Assembly (NCBI RefSeq): GCF_003602005.1
Contig: NZ_QZWD01000015.1
Span: 28,725 to 92,724, forward strand
DNA from: Salinisphaera sp. Q1T1-3
Lineage (GTDB): Bacteria; Pseudomonadota; Gammaproteobacteria; Nevskiales; Salinisphaeraceae
DNA: 64,000 nt
Direction of reading: 5' to 3'
Position 1 is the first letter of the stretch. Every line of letters starts with the position of its first letter. The notes under the pieces were generated by a model. That model saw only the letters and a list, made by a program, of their open reading frames with translations, had not been told where the DNA came from and made no database searches. The translations under genes and the position numbers were made by a program. Positions 29,292 through 38,063 of the stretch are shown here, piece after piece.

Positions 29292-29591
29292 TAGGGTCTG
29301 TTGATGTTTCGTTCGAGCGCCTTTTCGTCGAGAGGCCGCCGTGTGTCCGGCAAGGCGCGAGTCGCCGTATCGTGGCGTGCCACGATCAAGGCTCGCAACG
29401 CCGCCGGGCGCCCATCGTCGATTTTCATGGGCGGCCCAACCCTTCGGGACAAGTGCCCCAAAAACAAAAACACGACGGCAATCCAGCGTTCTAGCCCGCT
29501 GGCGCAGCATGACACGCTATGCGTGCTATGCCTCGTCTTGCCGCAGAACAGCGCTTGGCGCGGACTCGCACGAAACCTCAACAGGCCCTAG
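29292..29591. repeat. MITE-like repeat family A, copy 2 (complete)
   Basis: A full copy of about 300 bp. The left end is CTAGGGTCTGTTGATGTTTCG and the right end reads CGAAACCTCAACAGGCCCTAG, so the termini are inverted repeats flanked by CTAG. The interior shares the block CAAGGCTCGCAACGCCGCCG and the CCTCGTCTTGCCGC block with the other copies. No transposase gene is inside. It separates hemD from puuB. Confidence 0.8.
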
Positions 29592-29657
29592 ACCCTAGGG
29601 GTTGTCGTGGTTTCTTGCGCGGCCGGCGCCGCGCGACGGTCGTCGACGGCAGGTCCG

Positions 29658-30959
29658 CTACAGGCCGAGGCCCTCCCGGGCGCGGTAATACCAGGAGCCG
29701 AGCACCGACAGCGGCACCCGCAGCAGTCGGCCGCCCGGAAACGGATGATTGCGCAGCGCGGCGAAGGCATCGAAACGCGCCGGACTGCCATCGATGGCCT
29801 CGGCGACGATGACACCGGCCAGATGGGTGGTGGTCACGCCGTGGCCCGAATAGCCGTGGGTGAAATACACGTTGTCTGCCAGGCGGCCCAGATGAGGAAT
29901 CCGGGTGAGCGTCAGGGCGAAATTGCCCGACCAGGCATAGTCGATGCGTACATTGGCCAGCTCGCCGAACGTGCGCGCCAGATGCGGGCGGAGCCTGGCC
30001 TGGATATCGGCCGGTGTGGTGCCCCCGTAGACCGTACCGCCGCCGAACAGCAACCGATGGTCGGCGCTCATGCGGTAGTAGTCCAGCATGTAGTTGCAGT
30101 CCTCAACGCAGGTGCCGGCCGGCATGAGGCGGGCGGCTGTCTCGGCGCCGAGCGGTTCGGTGGCCATCACCTGCGTGGCCACGGGCATCACGCGATCCCG
30201 CAGCGCCGGGACGGCATTGCCGAGATAGGCATTGCCGCAGAGCACCAGCGTGTCGGCCCGGATGGTGGCGCGCTCGGTGTGCACGCTTGCCACCGGCCCG
30301 TGTTCGATGGAAACGACCGGACTCTGCTCATGAATCGTGCCGCCCAGGGCCTCGATGGCCGCGGCCTCGCCGAGGGCCAGATTCAGTGGATGGACGTGGC
30401 CGCCACGCCGGTCCAGCAGCCCACCGACATAACGATCGGTGGCGGCATGCGCGCGAATCGTGTGTTCATCGAGTATCTCGAGCGCGTCATGGCCGTGGGC
30501 CTGCCAGCTCGTCACGCGCTCGACCAGCGCGTCGAGCTGGCGTCGGTTCAGGGCTGCGAAGACGCCGCCGTCGCGCAGATGGCAGTCGATGCCGTATCGA
30601 TGCACGCGATCGCGGATGATGTCGGCCCCCTCGAAGGCCATCGCGCCCAGCGCGGCGGCTGCCGTCCGGCCGTATCGGGCCGCCACGACATCGAGATCGC
30701 GCGAGTAGCCGTTGACGAGCTGGCCGCCGTTGCGCCCCGACGCGCCCCAGCCGACATGCGAGGCCTCGACCACGCACACGTCGTAACCGCGTTCGGCCAG
30801 GGCCAGCGCGGTGGACAGGCCGGAAAAGCCGGCGCCGACCACACAGATCTGATGTCGTCGATGGCCTTCGGCCGGCGGCCGGGCCGGCGCCGGATGCGCG
30901 CTGGCGGCGTAGTACGAGGGCGCGTGGGGCCAGGCGCGGGGCAACGAGGACTGTTTCAT
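29658..30959 (-). CDS. puuB: Gamma-glutamylputrescine oxidoreductase PuuB-like
   Basis: A 433-residue FAD-dependent amine oxidase of the DAO family. The dinucleotide fold is ICVVGAGFSGLSTALALAERG near residue 38, with GWGASGRNGGQLVNGYS near 70 as in PuuB and glycine-oxidase relatives. A C-terminal FAD contact is in YFTHGYSGHGVTTTHLAG near 375. It oxidises gamma-glutamylputrescine to the aldehyde. The next upstream gene is puuA (26-base gap), so the two form one operon. ATG 30959 starts the conserved MKQSSLPRAWP region. Confidence 0.9.
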   Translation of the reverse strand: MKQSSLPRAWPHAPSYYAASAHPAPARPPAEGHRRHQICVVGAGFSGLSTALALAERGYDVCVVEASHVGWGASGRNGGQLVNGYSRDLDVVAARYGRTAAAALGAMAFEGADIIRDRVHRYGIDCHLRDGGVFAALNRRQLDALVERVTSWQAHGHDALEILDEHTIRAHAATDRYVGGLLDRRGGHVHPLNLALGEAAAIEALGGTIHEQSPVVSIEHGPVASVHTERATIRADTLVLCGNAYLGNAVPALRDRVMPVATQVMATEPLGAETAARLMPAGTCVEDCNYMLDYYRMSADHRLLFGGGTVYGGTTPADIQARLRPHLARTFGELANVRIDYAWSGNFALTLTRIPHLGRLADNVYFTHGYSGHGVTTTHLAGVIVAEAIDGSPARFDAFAALRNHPFPGGRLLRVPLSVLGSWYYRAREGLGL

Positions 30960-30985
30960 GGACAGGGATGACTCGACGGGCGCGC

Positions 30986-32347
30986 TCAGACCGAGCGCAG
31001 ATAGGCATCGTGTTCGGCCGCCGGCACGATCCGGCGTAGCCGCTCGCGTTCCTGGCGCTTTGCCGCCACGTACCAGTCGCGAAACGTCGAGCCGAAATAG
31101 GCGGCCACGAACGGCGAGCCTTCGAACGCATCGATCGCGCTGCCCCAGGCATCCGGCAGCGTGGCATCCGTTCGGCTGTAGGCATCGCCCCGGGTTTCCG
31201 GCGGCGGGCTCAGCCCCTCGCGCATGCCGTGATCCATGCCGGCCAGAATCGCGGCGATCACCAGATGAACATTGGCATCGGCCCCGGCCACGCGATGCTC
31301 GATCCGGGTCGCCGCCGGCTCGGCCAGCGGCAGGCGGATCGCTGTCGTGCGATTGTCGATGCCCCAGGACGGGGCCATCGGTGCATGGCTGCCGGGCAAA
31401 AACCGACGATAGGAATTGTTGTGTGGGGCGAAGATCGCGGTGGCATCGACCATGGTCTCGAGTAGCCCGGCCACGCACTGCATCAGACGCGAGTCACTGC
31501 CCGGGTCGGCGGCGAAGATATGGGTGCCGTCTTCGTCGATCAGGCTGACATGGACATGCATGCCGTTGCCGGCCGAGTCACCGAAGGGCTTGGCCATGAA
31601 GCTCGCGGTCAACTCATGACGACGCGCGACCGCCTTGATGGTGCGCTTGAGCATCAGGGCCTGATCGGCGGCCAGCAGCGCGTCGTCGACGTGTTCGAGG
31701 TTGATTTCGTACTGGGCCTCACCCTGTTCCGAAATCAGTGTGTCCACCGGCAGGCCCTGGGCGGCACAGGCGGCCTCGATCTCGCCGAGCAGGTCATCGA
31801 GTCCGTCGAGCTCCTCAAGGCCGAACAACTGGGAACGACGCCCGGGGGCGGTCGCGCGATGTGCCGGTACAGGCCGACCGGCCGGGTCGGGTTCGAATTC
31901 GAACAGCCGGAACTCGAGTTCAGTGGCCACCACGGCCCGCAGACCGCGCTCGGCCAGACGCGCGATCACGGCGGCCAGCACCGCCCGCGGGTCGCCGGCG
32001 AAACGGCTGCCGTCGTCGTCGATCATCTCGAGCAGGAGCTGGGCCGCCGGCCGACGCGACCAGGGCATCGGCCGCAGGCTCTGTGGCACCGGGCGACAGA
32101 GCCGGTCGGCGTCGCCGGTTTCGAGCACGAGCCCGGTCGCCTCGACCTCCTGACCCCAGATATCCAGCAAGGGCGTGGAGGCCGGCAGATTGAGGCCCTT
32201 CGTATAGAGCCGGTCGATCATGCCGGCCGGGAGCCGCTTGCCACGCAGCAGGCCATTAATATCCACGAGACAGGCTTCGATGAATGCCAGATCCGGCCAG
32301 CTGTCCAGCAGGGCGCGAACATCGGCGGGCAGATCGGCGTGCGGCAT
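30986..32347 (-). CDS. puuA: Gamma-glutamylpolyamine synthetase PuuA (glutamine-synthetase fold)
   Basis: A 453-residue glutamine-synthetase-family ligase. The beta-grasp N-domain opens with AFIEACLVDINGLLRGKRLP, the polyamine-ligase variant of the GS signature. The catalytic domain has TELEFRLFEFEPD near residue 135, NGMHVHVSL near 245 and SWGIDNRTTAIRLP near 315. It joins glutamate to putrescine with ATP, the entry step of the Puu pathway. It is operonic with puuB. An identical 12-base palindromic motif precedes puuA and puuD. The ATG at MPHADLP is chosen over one 10 codons upstream. Confidence 0.92.
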   Translation of the reverse strand: MPHADLPADVRALLDSWPDLAFIEACLVDINGLLRGKRLPAGMIDRLYTKGLNLPASTPLLDIWGQEVEATGLVLETGDADRLCRPVPQSLRPMPWSRRPAAQLLLEMIDDDGSRFAGDPRAVLAAVIARLAERGLRAVVATELEFRLFEFEPDPAGRPVPAHRATAPGRRSQLFGLEELDGLDDLLGEIEAACAAQGLPVDTLISEQGEAQYEINLEHVDDALLAADQALMLKRTIKAVARRHELTASFMAKPFGDSAGNGMHVHVSLIDEDGTHIFAADPGSDSRLMQCVAGLLETMVDATAIFAPHNNSYRRFLPGSHAPMAPSWGIDNRTTAIRLPLAEPAATRIEHRVAGADANVHLVIAAILAGMDHGMREGLSPPPETRGDAYSRTDATLPDAWGSAIDAFEGSPFVAAYFGSTFRDWYVAAKRQERERLRRIVPAAEHDAYLRSV

Positions 32348-32368
32348 GAAGACACGGTCGCGGCAGGA

Positions 32369-32380
32369 TGTGATCACGAA
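32369..32380. promoter_or_regulatory. Candidate shared operator (puuA)
   Basis: TGTGATCACGAA, containing the palindrome GTGATCAC, lies 22 bases upstream of the puuA start. The identical 12-mer occurs at the same distance upstream of puuD (33629). It is a plausible binding site for the PuuR-like regulator at 36851, though it does not look like the E. coli PuuR box I remember. Confidence 0.5.
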
Positions 32381-32452
32381 ATTAGCAACGGCCCGTCACC
32401 CCCGCAAGCTGCCGTCAGGGCGGCGTAGGCGGGCCACGTACGACGAGGGCAC

Positions 32453-32575
32453 GTCGTCAAGAGCAGGCCAGGCGACGACCATCCGGCGTTATCACGCGCT
32501 GACGTGGCGGGCCCACGCCAGGCTCACCATGCCTTGTCTTGCCGCCGCTTGGCCGCGGGCGAGACGACGACGATC
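32453..32575. repeat. MITE-like repeat family B, degraded copy 1
   Basis: It begins GTCGTCAAGAGCAGG, a diverged form of the family B end, and contains the family blocks ATCCGGCGTTAT, CTGACGTGGCGGGCCCACG and CTTGTCTTGCCGCCGCTTGGCCGCGGG. The right terminal repeat is eroded. It fills the space between divergent puuA and the small gene at 32576. Confidence 0.6.
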
Positions 32576-32797
32576 ATGCCGCTGATGGAATCGGTGTGGC
32601 TGCAGTTCTCGCCGTTCCTGCGGCGGGCCATCGGCCACATCGGGACCGGTTATGTGGTCGATCGACACGCCGAGGCCCTCGATGCGGTGGCCGCACAGGA
32701 TGCCCAGGCCCTGCGCTTTGCGATCGAGGCCGACGTGGGTGAAGGACTCGGCGCGTTGCGCGAACAGGACCGGGCCCGGCTCGAGGCGCTCGACTGA
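32576..32797 (+). CDS. Small protein, unknown
   Basis: 73 residues with strong G/C in third codon positions, like the neighbouring real genes. The sequence opens MPLMESVWLQFSPFLRRAIG and ends in an acidic/Arg helix (GALREQDRARLEALD). No recognised family and no membrane segment. The ATG lies just past repeat B copy 1, and there is no strong ribosome binding site. It converges with puuD (23-base gap). It may be genuine, and only conservation would settle it. Confidence 0.45.
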   Translation: MPLMESVWLQFSPFLRRAIGHIGTGYVVDRHAEALDAVAAQDAQALRFAIEADVGEGLGALREQDRARLEALD

Positions 32798-32820
32798 GCC
32801 CCGCGAGGCCGATGGGCGGC

Positions 32821-33606
32821 TCAGTCGCGGCGCCGGGCGGCACGGAACCGGGCCGCGGCGTCGCCGAAGGCTGCGAACATCGCCATCGAGACCGGATGCG
32901 CGGCGTAGCGCCATTCCGGATGCCACTGCACGCCGAAAACGAACGTGGCGTGCGCGTGCCGGGCGGCTTCGACCAGCCCGTCGGGCGCATGGGCTTCGGC
33001 GATCAGTGGCTCGCCGAGCCGATCGATGCCCTGGCCGTGGAGCGAATTGACACGGATGGTCGTTGCCTCGGCCCAGCCGGCGAGCCAGCCGTCGGCCGCC
33101 AGATCGAGGTCGTGCACATCGGCATAGCGTGTCTCTCGCGGTGCGTCCGGTGCATCGCGATGATCGGCCAGTCCGGGCACTTCATGGACCGCGCCATGCA
33201 GGGTGCCGCCGCAGGCGACGTTGAGCTCCTGGAAGCCGCGGCACACCGCCAGTATCGGCATGTCGCGCGCGAGCGCGGCGCCGATCAGCGCCAGCGTGTT
33301 GTCGTCGCGCTGTGCGTCGGCCGCTCCGCGCTGGGCATCGCGGCTGTGATAACGCCATGGCGCCATGTTCGAGGCACTGCCGGTGAGAAACAGACCGTCC
33401 ATGTCCGCGAGCAGGTCGGCGGCGCTGATCATCTCGCGCAGGTCGGCCAGCTCGGCGCCCGGCGCCCGTGCTGGCAGGATCAGTGGCACGCCCTTTGCTG
33501 CGTGCGCGACGGCCGCGAGATATTTCTCGCCGACGACATGACTGGGGTCGGTCCCGATCGGCTTGCAGTCGGCCGGCACGCCGATTCGGGGGCGCTGTGC
33601 GGGCAT
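32821..33606 (-). CDS. puuD: Gamma-glutamyl-GABA hydrolase PuuD
   Basis: A 261-residue class I glutamine-amidotransferase-type hydrolase. The nucleophile elbow is AVCRGFQELNV (Cys near residue 120), and the catalytic HxE pair is in GVQWHPEWR near 228. It releases GABA and glutamate from gamma-glutamyl-GABA, the last Puu step. The start at MPAQRPRIG is fixed by the AAAGGAG site seven bases upstream. It is divergent from ald, with the candidate shared operator in between. Confidence 0.93.
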   Translation of the reverse strand: MPAQRPRIGVPADCKPIGTDPSHVVGEKYLAAVAHAAKGVPLILPARAPGAELADLREMISAADLLADMDGLFLTGSASNMAPWRYHSRDAQRGAADAQRDDNTLALIGAALARDMPILAVCRGFQELNVACGGTLHGAVHEVPGLADHRDAPDAPRETRYADVHDLDLAADGWLAGWAEATTIRVNSLHGQGIDRLGEPLIAEAHAPDGLVEAARHAHATFVFGVQWHPEWRYAAHPVSMAMFAAFGDAAARFRAARRRD

Positions 33607-33628
33607 GCGAGACTCCTTTGTCATAAAT

Positions 33629-33640
33629 TGTGATCACGAA
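33629..33640. promoter_or_regulatory. Candidate shared operator (puuD / ald)
   Basis: An identical copy of the TGTGATCACGAA motif found before puuA, 23 bases upstream of puuD and inside the puuD-ald divergent gap. One regulator could thus control puuAB, puuD and perhaps ald. Confidence 0.5.
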
Positions 33641-33732
33641 TGGCCCGTGCCCGGCGAGACGCGCGCATCCAACGCAGCGCCGGCATCCATCACCGCAGCA
33701 CGACCGGTCGCGAGGGCCGGACAAGGATTCTT

Positions 33733-34851
33733 ATGCATATCGGCGTACCGAAGGAAATCAAAGCACACGAATACCGCGTCGGGCTGACCCCGGACAGCGT
33801 GCGTGAACTGATGACGCGCGGCCACACCGTGACCGTCGAGACCGGCGCCGGCGACGGCATCGGCTGCGATGACGAGGCCTATCGCAACGCCGGTGCGACG
33901 ATCGTCGACGGCGCCGAGGCCGTGTTCGGTGGTGCCGAGATGATCGTCAAGGTCAAGGAACCGCAGGCTACCGAGCGCAAGCGACTCTCGGCCGGGCAGA
34001 TTCTGTTCACCTATCTGCATCTGGCGCCCGATGCCGAACAGACGGCCGATCTTGTGGCCTCGGGGGCCAGCTGTGTGGCCTACGAGACGATCACCGATGC
34101 CGCCGGCGGCCTGCCGTTGCTGGCGCCCATGTCGGAAGTCGCCGGCCGGCTGGCGGCCCAGGCAGCCGCGCGCGGCCTGGAACGCGTGGTCGGCGGGCGC
34201 GGCGTGCTCATGGGCGGGGTGCCGGGCGTGTCCCCGGCGCGCGTGGTGGTCATCGGCGGCGGCGTGGTCGGCGAGAACGCCATCACCATGGCACTGGGGC
34301 TGGGTGCGGATGTGGTCGTGCTCGACAACAATCTCACCGTATTGCGCCGGCTCGCGGCTCGCTTCGGCCCCTCGCTGCGGACCGTCTATGCCACCACGGC
34401 AGCGACCGAGGCGGAGGTGCTTGCGGCCGATGCCGTGATCGGTGCGGTTCTGGTGGCCGGCGCCGAAACCCCGCAACTGGTCTCGGCCGATCAGGTGGCG
34501 GCCATGCCGCGTGGTGCAGTGCTCGTGGATGTGGCCATCGACCAGGGCGGTTGTTTCGAGACGTCGCGAGCGACCACCCACGCCGAGCCAACCTATCTGG
34601 TCGACGGCGTGGTGCATTACTGTGTGGCCAACATGCCCGGCGCCGTGCCGCGGACATCGACCTATGCGTTGAACCACGCCACGCTGCCTCACGTCGTGGC
34701 CCTGGCCGAGAAGGGGCTGGCCGGCGCGCTGGCCGATGATGACCATCTGGCCAACGGGCTCAACGTGCATGCCGGCCGCGTCACCTGCGCGCCGGTGGCC
34801 GCGCGCCACGGCTACGAATACATCACGCCCGACGACGCGCTCGCAGGCTGA
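33733..34851 (+). CDS. ald: Alanine dehydrogenase
   Basis: A 372-residue NAD-dependent L-alanine dehydrogenase (alanine to pyruvate plus ammonia). The N-terminal domain starts MHIGVPKEIKAHEYRVGL and carries the substrate-binding KVKEP (lysine near residue 75) and the catalytic histidine in TYLHLAPD near 96. The Rossmann motif is VVIGGGVVGENA near 173. The substrate-site Asp region is VDVAIDQGGCFETSRATTH near 268. The start has an AAGGA site. It lies divergently from puuD, suggesting removal of amino groups passed from polyamine catabolism. Confidence 0.95.
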   Translation: MHIGVPKEIKAHEYRVGLTPDSVRELMTRGHTVTVETGAGDGIGCDDEAYRNAGATIVDGAEAVFGGAEMIVKVKEPQATERKRLSAGQILFTYLHLAPDAEQTADLVASGASCVAYETITDAAGGLPLLAPMSEVAGRLAAQAAARGLERVVGGRGVLMGGVPGVSPARVVVIGGGVVGENAITMALGLGADVVVLDNNLTVLRRLAARFGPSLRTVYATTAATEAEVLAADAVIGAVLVAGAETPQLVSADQVAAMPRGAVLVDVAIDQGGCFETSRATTHAEPTYLVDGVVHYCVANMPGAVPRTSTYALNHATLPHVVALAEKGLAGALADDDHLANGLNVHAGRVTCAPVAARHGYEYITPDDALAG

Positions 34852-35084
34852 GCCGGCCATTCGAGCACGCCGGGCCGACGTAGCCGGGCGTGATCGTCAA
34901 TCGACCTGCGGGGGCGATACATCGCTTTAATCATTCATGTGGTGAATATCGAGAATTGATTTCATTTTCTATTCGTATTCGCCGGTCCGCCCTAGAATGC
35001 TGCCCAGAGTTTTCGGAATGACTTGTTTTTAGAAAAGCGAGTTTCATTCCGGCGGCAGGATTTCACGCGAGGAGGACTATCCTG
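34852..35084 (+). promoter_or_regulatory. aceA upstream region
   Basis: A 233-base AT-rich leader without a gene. Several -10-like boxes (for example TAGAAT at 34993) lack a well-spaced -35, so no promoter is assigned. A GAGGAGGAC ribosome binding site lies at about 35070 before the aceA ATG. Confidence 0.4.
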
Positions 35085-36683
35085 ATGTCTCAATACACGG
35101 ATCATGTCGATCAGATCAGCGCGCTGTGCGAGCGCCAGGGCCAGGCCTGGCGGGCGATCAACCCCGAGCATGCCGCGCGTCTGCGGGCCCAGAACCGGTT
35201 TCACACCGGGCTGGACATCGCCCGCCATACCGCCCGGATCATGCGAGAGGACATGGCCGCCTACGATGCCGATCCGGCCAACTACACCCAGAGCCTGGGG
35301 TGCTGGCACGGCTTCATCGGCCAGCAGAAGGCCATTTCCATCAAGAAGCATTTCGGCTCGTTGAAGGGACGCTATCTGTATCTGTCGGGCTGGATGGTGG
35401 CCGCGCTGCGCTCGGAATTCGGGCCGCTGCCGGATCAGTCGATGCACGAAAAGACTGCCGTGCCGATGCTGATCGAGGAGCTGTACACGTTCCTCAAGCA
35501 GGCCGATGCGTGGGAACTCAACCATCATTTCCGCGACCTGGCGCAGGCCCGCGCCGACGGTGACGAAGTCGCCGCGCGCAAGGCCCAGTCGCGGATCGAT
35601 AATTTCGAGACCCACGTCATCCCGATCATCGCGGATATCGATGCCGGTTTCGGCAACGAAGAGGCGACCTATCTGCTGGCCAAGAAGATGATTGAAGCCG
35701 GGGCCTGTGCGATCCAGATCGAGAATCAGGTCTCCGACGTCAAGCAGTGCGGCCATCAGGACGGCAAGGTCACGGTCCCGCATGCCTCGTTCCTGGCCAA
35801 GATCAACGCCGTGCGCTATGCCTTTCTGGAACTGGGCGTGGATGACGGCATCATCGTCGCCCGGACCGATTCACTGGGTGCGGGCCTGACACAGGAGATC
35901 GCGGTCTCGCAGGCGCCGGGCGATCTGGGTGATCAGTACAACAGCTATCTCGACGGCGATGTCATTTCAGACCCGTCCGAGATCAATGCCAGCGATGTTG
36001 TGATCAAGCAGAACGACAAGCTGGTCAAGGTCAAGCGCCTGTCCTCCGGCCTGTATGAGTTCAAGAAGGGCACGGGCGAAGACCGTGTGGTGCTCGACTG
36101 CATCACCAGCCTGCAGAACGGCGCGGATCTGCTCTGGATCGAGACCTCGACGCCCAACGTCGCGCATATCGGCGGCATGGTGGATCGCATCCGGGCCGAA
36201 GTGCCCGACGCCAAGCTGGTTTACAACAACAGCCCGTCGTTCAACTGGACGCTGAACTTCCGTCAGCAGGTCTATGACGCCTGGCAGGCCGACGGGCGCG
36301 ATGTGGCCGCCTATGATCGCGCGGATCTGATGAGTCAGGCCTACGACGACACCGAGCTGGCCGCAGTTGCCGACGAATGGACACAGAACTTCCAGCGCGA
36401 CGCCGCGCAGAAGGCAGGCGTGTTCCATCACCTGATCACATTGCCGACCTATCACACGGCGGCATTGTCGACAGACCGGCTGGCACGCCATTATTTTAGT
36501 GATGAGGGCATGCTGGCCTATGTGCGTGACGTGCAGCGGGTGGAAATCCGCGACGGTATTGCCACGGTCAAGCATCAGGATATGGCCGGCTCGAACATCG
36601 GTGACGATCACAAGGAGTTCTTCTCCCGTGAAAACGCACTCAAGGCGGGCGGCTCGCACAACACCATGAACCAGTTCGGCTAG
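35085..36683 (+). CDS. aceA: Isocitrate lyase
   Basis: A 532-residue isocitrate lyase, which splits isocitrate to glyoxylate and succinate (glyoxylate shunt). The catalytic loop is KQCGHQDGKV (Cys near residue 223), close to the KKCGH of E. coli. The metal site is IADIDAGFGN near 183, and the C-terminal NNSPSFNW motif is near 378. The protein is about 100 residues longer than E. coli AceA (434) and belongs to the long ICL type with the insert near 265-330. Tandem terminators follow. It fits growth on fatty acids or acetate. Malate synthase is not in the window. Confidence 0.95.
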   Translation: MSQYTDHVDQISALCERQGQAWRAINPEHAARLRAQNRFHTGLDIARHTARIMREDMAAYDADPANYTQSLGCWHGFIGQQKAISIKKHFGSLKGRYLYLSGWMVAALRSEFGPLPDQSMHEKTAVPMLIEELYTFLKQADAWELNHHFRDLAQARADGDEVAARKAQSRIDNFETHVIPIIADIDAGFGNEEATYLLAKKMIEAGACAIQIENQVSDVKQCGHQDGKVTVPHASFLAKINAVRYAFLELGVDDGIIVARTDSLGAGLTQEIAVSQAPGDLGDQYNSYLDGDVISDPSEINASDVVIKQNDKLVKVKRLSSGLYEFKKGTGEDRVVLDCITSLQNGADLLWIETSTPNVAHIGGMVDRIRAEVPDAKLVYNNSPSFNWTLNFRQQVYDAWQADGRDVAAYDRADLMSQAYDDTELAAVADEWTQNFQRDAAQKAGVFHHLITLPTYHTAALSTDRLARHYFSDEGMLAYVRDVQRVEIRDGIATVKHQDMAGSNIGDDHKEFFSRENALKAGGSHNTMNQFG

Positions 36684-36701
36684 TCTGGAACACGGTGTTC
36701 G

Positions 36702-36759
36702 ACCGCGACGACTTCGACCGTCGCGGTTTTTGACGGGGCCTTCGGGCCCCGTTTTTTTA
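36702..36759 (+). terminator. Tandem Rho-independent terminators after aceA
   Basis: The first stem, ACCGCGAC/GTCGCGGT, is followed by TTTTT (36702-36731). The second, ACGGGGCC-TTC-GGGCCCCGT, is followed by seven T (36733-36759). Both lie just past the aceA stop. Confidence 0.9.
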
Positions 36760-36850
36760 TGTCGTATCAAGTACGGCGGGCTCGTCGCGCCGGTTTGTTC
36801 CGGTTAAGGTGCGGAATACAACTAATCGGAACGCCCTAGGGGAGGCCTGC

Positions 36851-37414
36851 ATGGCGACCGAGCCGGCCGCCGGTACGGGAGAACGTATCCGGCAACTGCG
36901 GATAGCCCAGGGGCTGTCGATCCGTGAACTCGCGCGGCGCAGCGATATCAGCCATGTGTCGATCTCCCTGATCGAGCGCGAGCGACACAGTCCGTCGGTG
37001 AGTTCGCTCAAGGCGATCCTCGATGCGCTCGGCACCACGCTCTCGGCGTTCTTTTCCGATCCGCTGCCTGACCGGAATCAGGTCGTCTATCGGGCCGATG
37101 AGCTCGTCGAGCTGGCCGACGGGTACACCGTGTCCTATCGCCAGGTCGGCCGCGATCTGACGGGGGCGGCGATGATGATCCTGCACGAGCGCTACGAGCC
37201 GGGTGCGGATACCGGCGAGGCGCCTTATCAGCACGCTGCCGAAGAAGGGGGCGTCGTGGTAGCGGGGCGGCTGGAACTGACCGTCGGCGACAAGATCAGC
37301 GTCCTCGGCCCTGGAGATGCCTATTACTTCGACAGCCGCCAGCCCCATCGCATGCGCAACCCCTTCACGCTGCCGTGCGTGGTGATCAGCGCCGTGAGCC
37401 CGCCGACGTTCTAG
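36851..37414 (+). CDS. puuR: XRE-cupin regulator, PuuR-like
   Basis: A 187-residue regulator. The XRE helix-turn-helix is at about residues 12-66 (RIRQLRIAQGLSIRELARRSDISHVSISLIERE). A C-terminal cupin (about 105-185, with EEGGVVVAGRLELTVG) binds a small molecule. The layout and length match PuuR (185 residues), the repressor of polyamine genes, and the position close to puuABD agrees. The start has the AGGGGAGGC site. The stop codon TAG lies in the CTAG that borders repeat A copy 3. Confidence 0.82.
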   Translation: MATEPAAGTGERIRQLRIAQGLSIRELARRSDISHVSISLIERERHSPSVSSLKAILDALGTTLSAFFSDPLPDRNQVVYRADELVELADGYTVSYRQVGRDLTGAAMMILHERYEPGADTGEAPYQHAAEEGGVVVAGRLELTVGDKISVLGPGDAYYFDSRQPHRMRNPFTLPCVVISAVSPPTF

Positions 37415-37740
37415 GCCTGTTGATGTTTCGTTCGAGCGCCTTTTCGTCGAGAGACCGCGGTGTGTCCGGCAAGGCGCGAGTTGCCGATCGTGGCGTGCCA
37501 CGATCAAGGCTGGCAACGCCGCCGGGCGCCCATCGTCGATTTTTCATGGGTGGCCCAACCCTTCGGGACAAGTGCCCCCAAAATCAAAAACACGACGGCA
37601 ATCCAGCGTTCCAGCACGCTGGCGCAGAATGACACGCTATGCGTGCTATGCGTGCTATGCGTGCTATGCCTCGTCTTGCCGCCCGTCATCAATTTCAGGG
37701 CGCACTTGGCGCGGACTCGCACGAAACCGCAACAGTCCCC
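37411..37740. repeat. MITE-like repeat family A, copy 3 (complete)
   Basis: About 330 bp, from CTAGGCCTGTTGATGTTTCG to CGAAACCGCAACAGTCCCC. It begins on the stop codon of the PuuR-like gene. The unit ATGCGTGCT is repeated three times at 37639-37665, against once in copies 2 and 4. The right part contains TTTCAGGGCGCACTTGGCGCGG, shared with copy 4 but not with copies 1 and 2. Confidence 0.8.
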
Positions 37741-38063
37741 AGCCCCGGCGGTGTTATGGCCCGTCGGGATTGTGGTTGGCCGCCAGCGTCAGACCTGGCG
37801 GCGCGCGATTGGCGGATGGCCGCGGCGCTTGCACGCAATCTCGCCAAGCCCTGCAAAAAGGCCGATCGCGTGCGAGGCGGCATGACCGCGTCACTGGATC
37901 AACTTTCTTCCGGGCTGGCGTCGGCGTCTGCTCTTCGCGTTTGGCGTGCCGGGCTGGCGGCGGCCTTGTGGCTGCGTTTCGCGGCCTCGCTCAGCGCCTG
38001 CGACGTCCATGTTGGCCGATGATTTGCCCGCGAAGACACGCCCGAATACGTTCGACCGGCGAT
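37741..38063. other. Intergenic space, no supported gene
   Basis: About 320 bases of high-GC sequence follow the repeat. Frames here are Arg/Ala-rich with no family match and run out of the repeat, so no gene is called. An unannotated remnant is possible. Confidence 0.4.

Noticed and set aside
34956..34998. Sigma-70 promoter of aceA (TTGATT / TAGAAT)
   Set aside because: Spacing between the boxes is far from 16-18 bases.
37639..38022. 127-residue frame after repeat A copy 3
   Set aside because: Its start is made of the ATGCGTGCT tandem repeat and the rest has no protein-like pattern.
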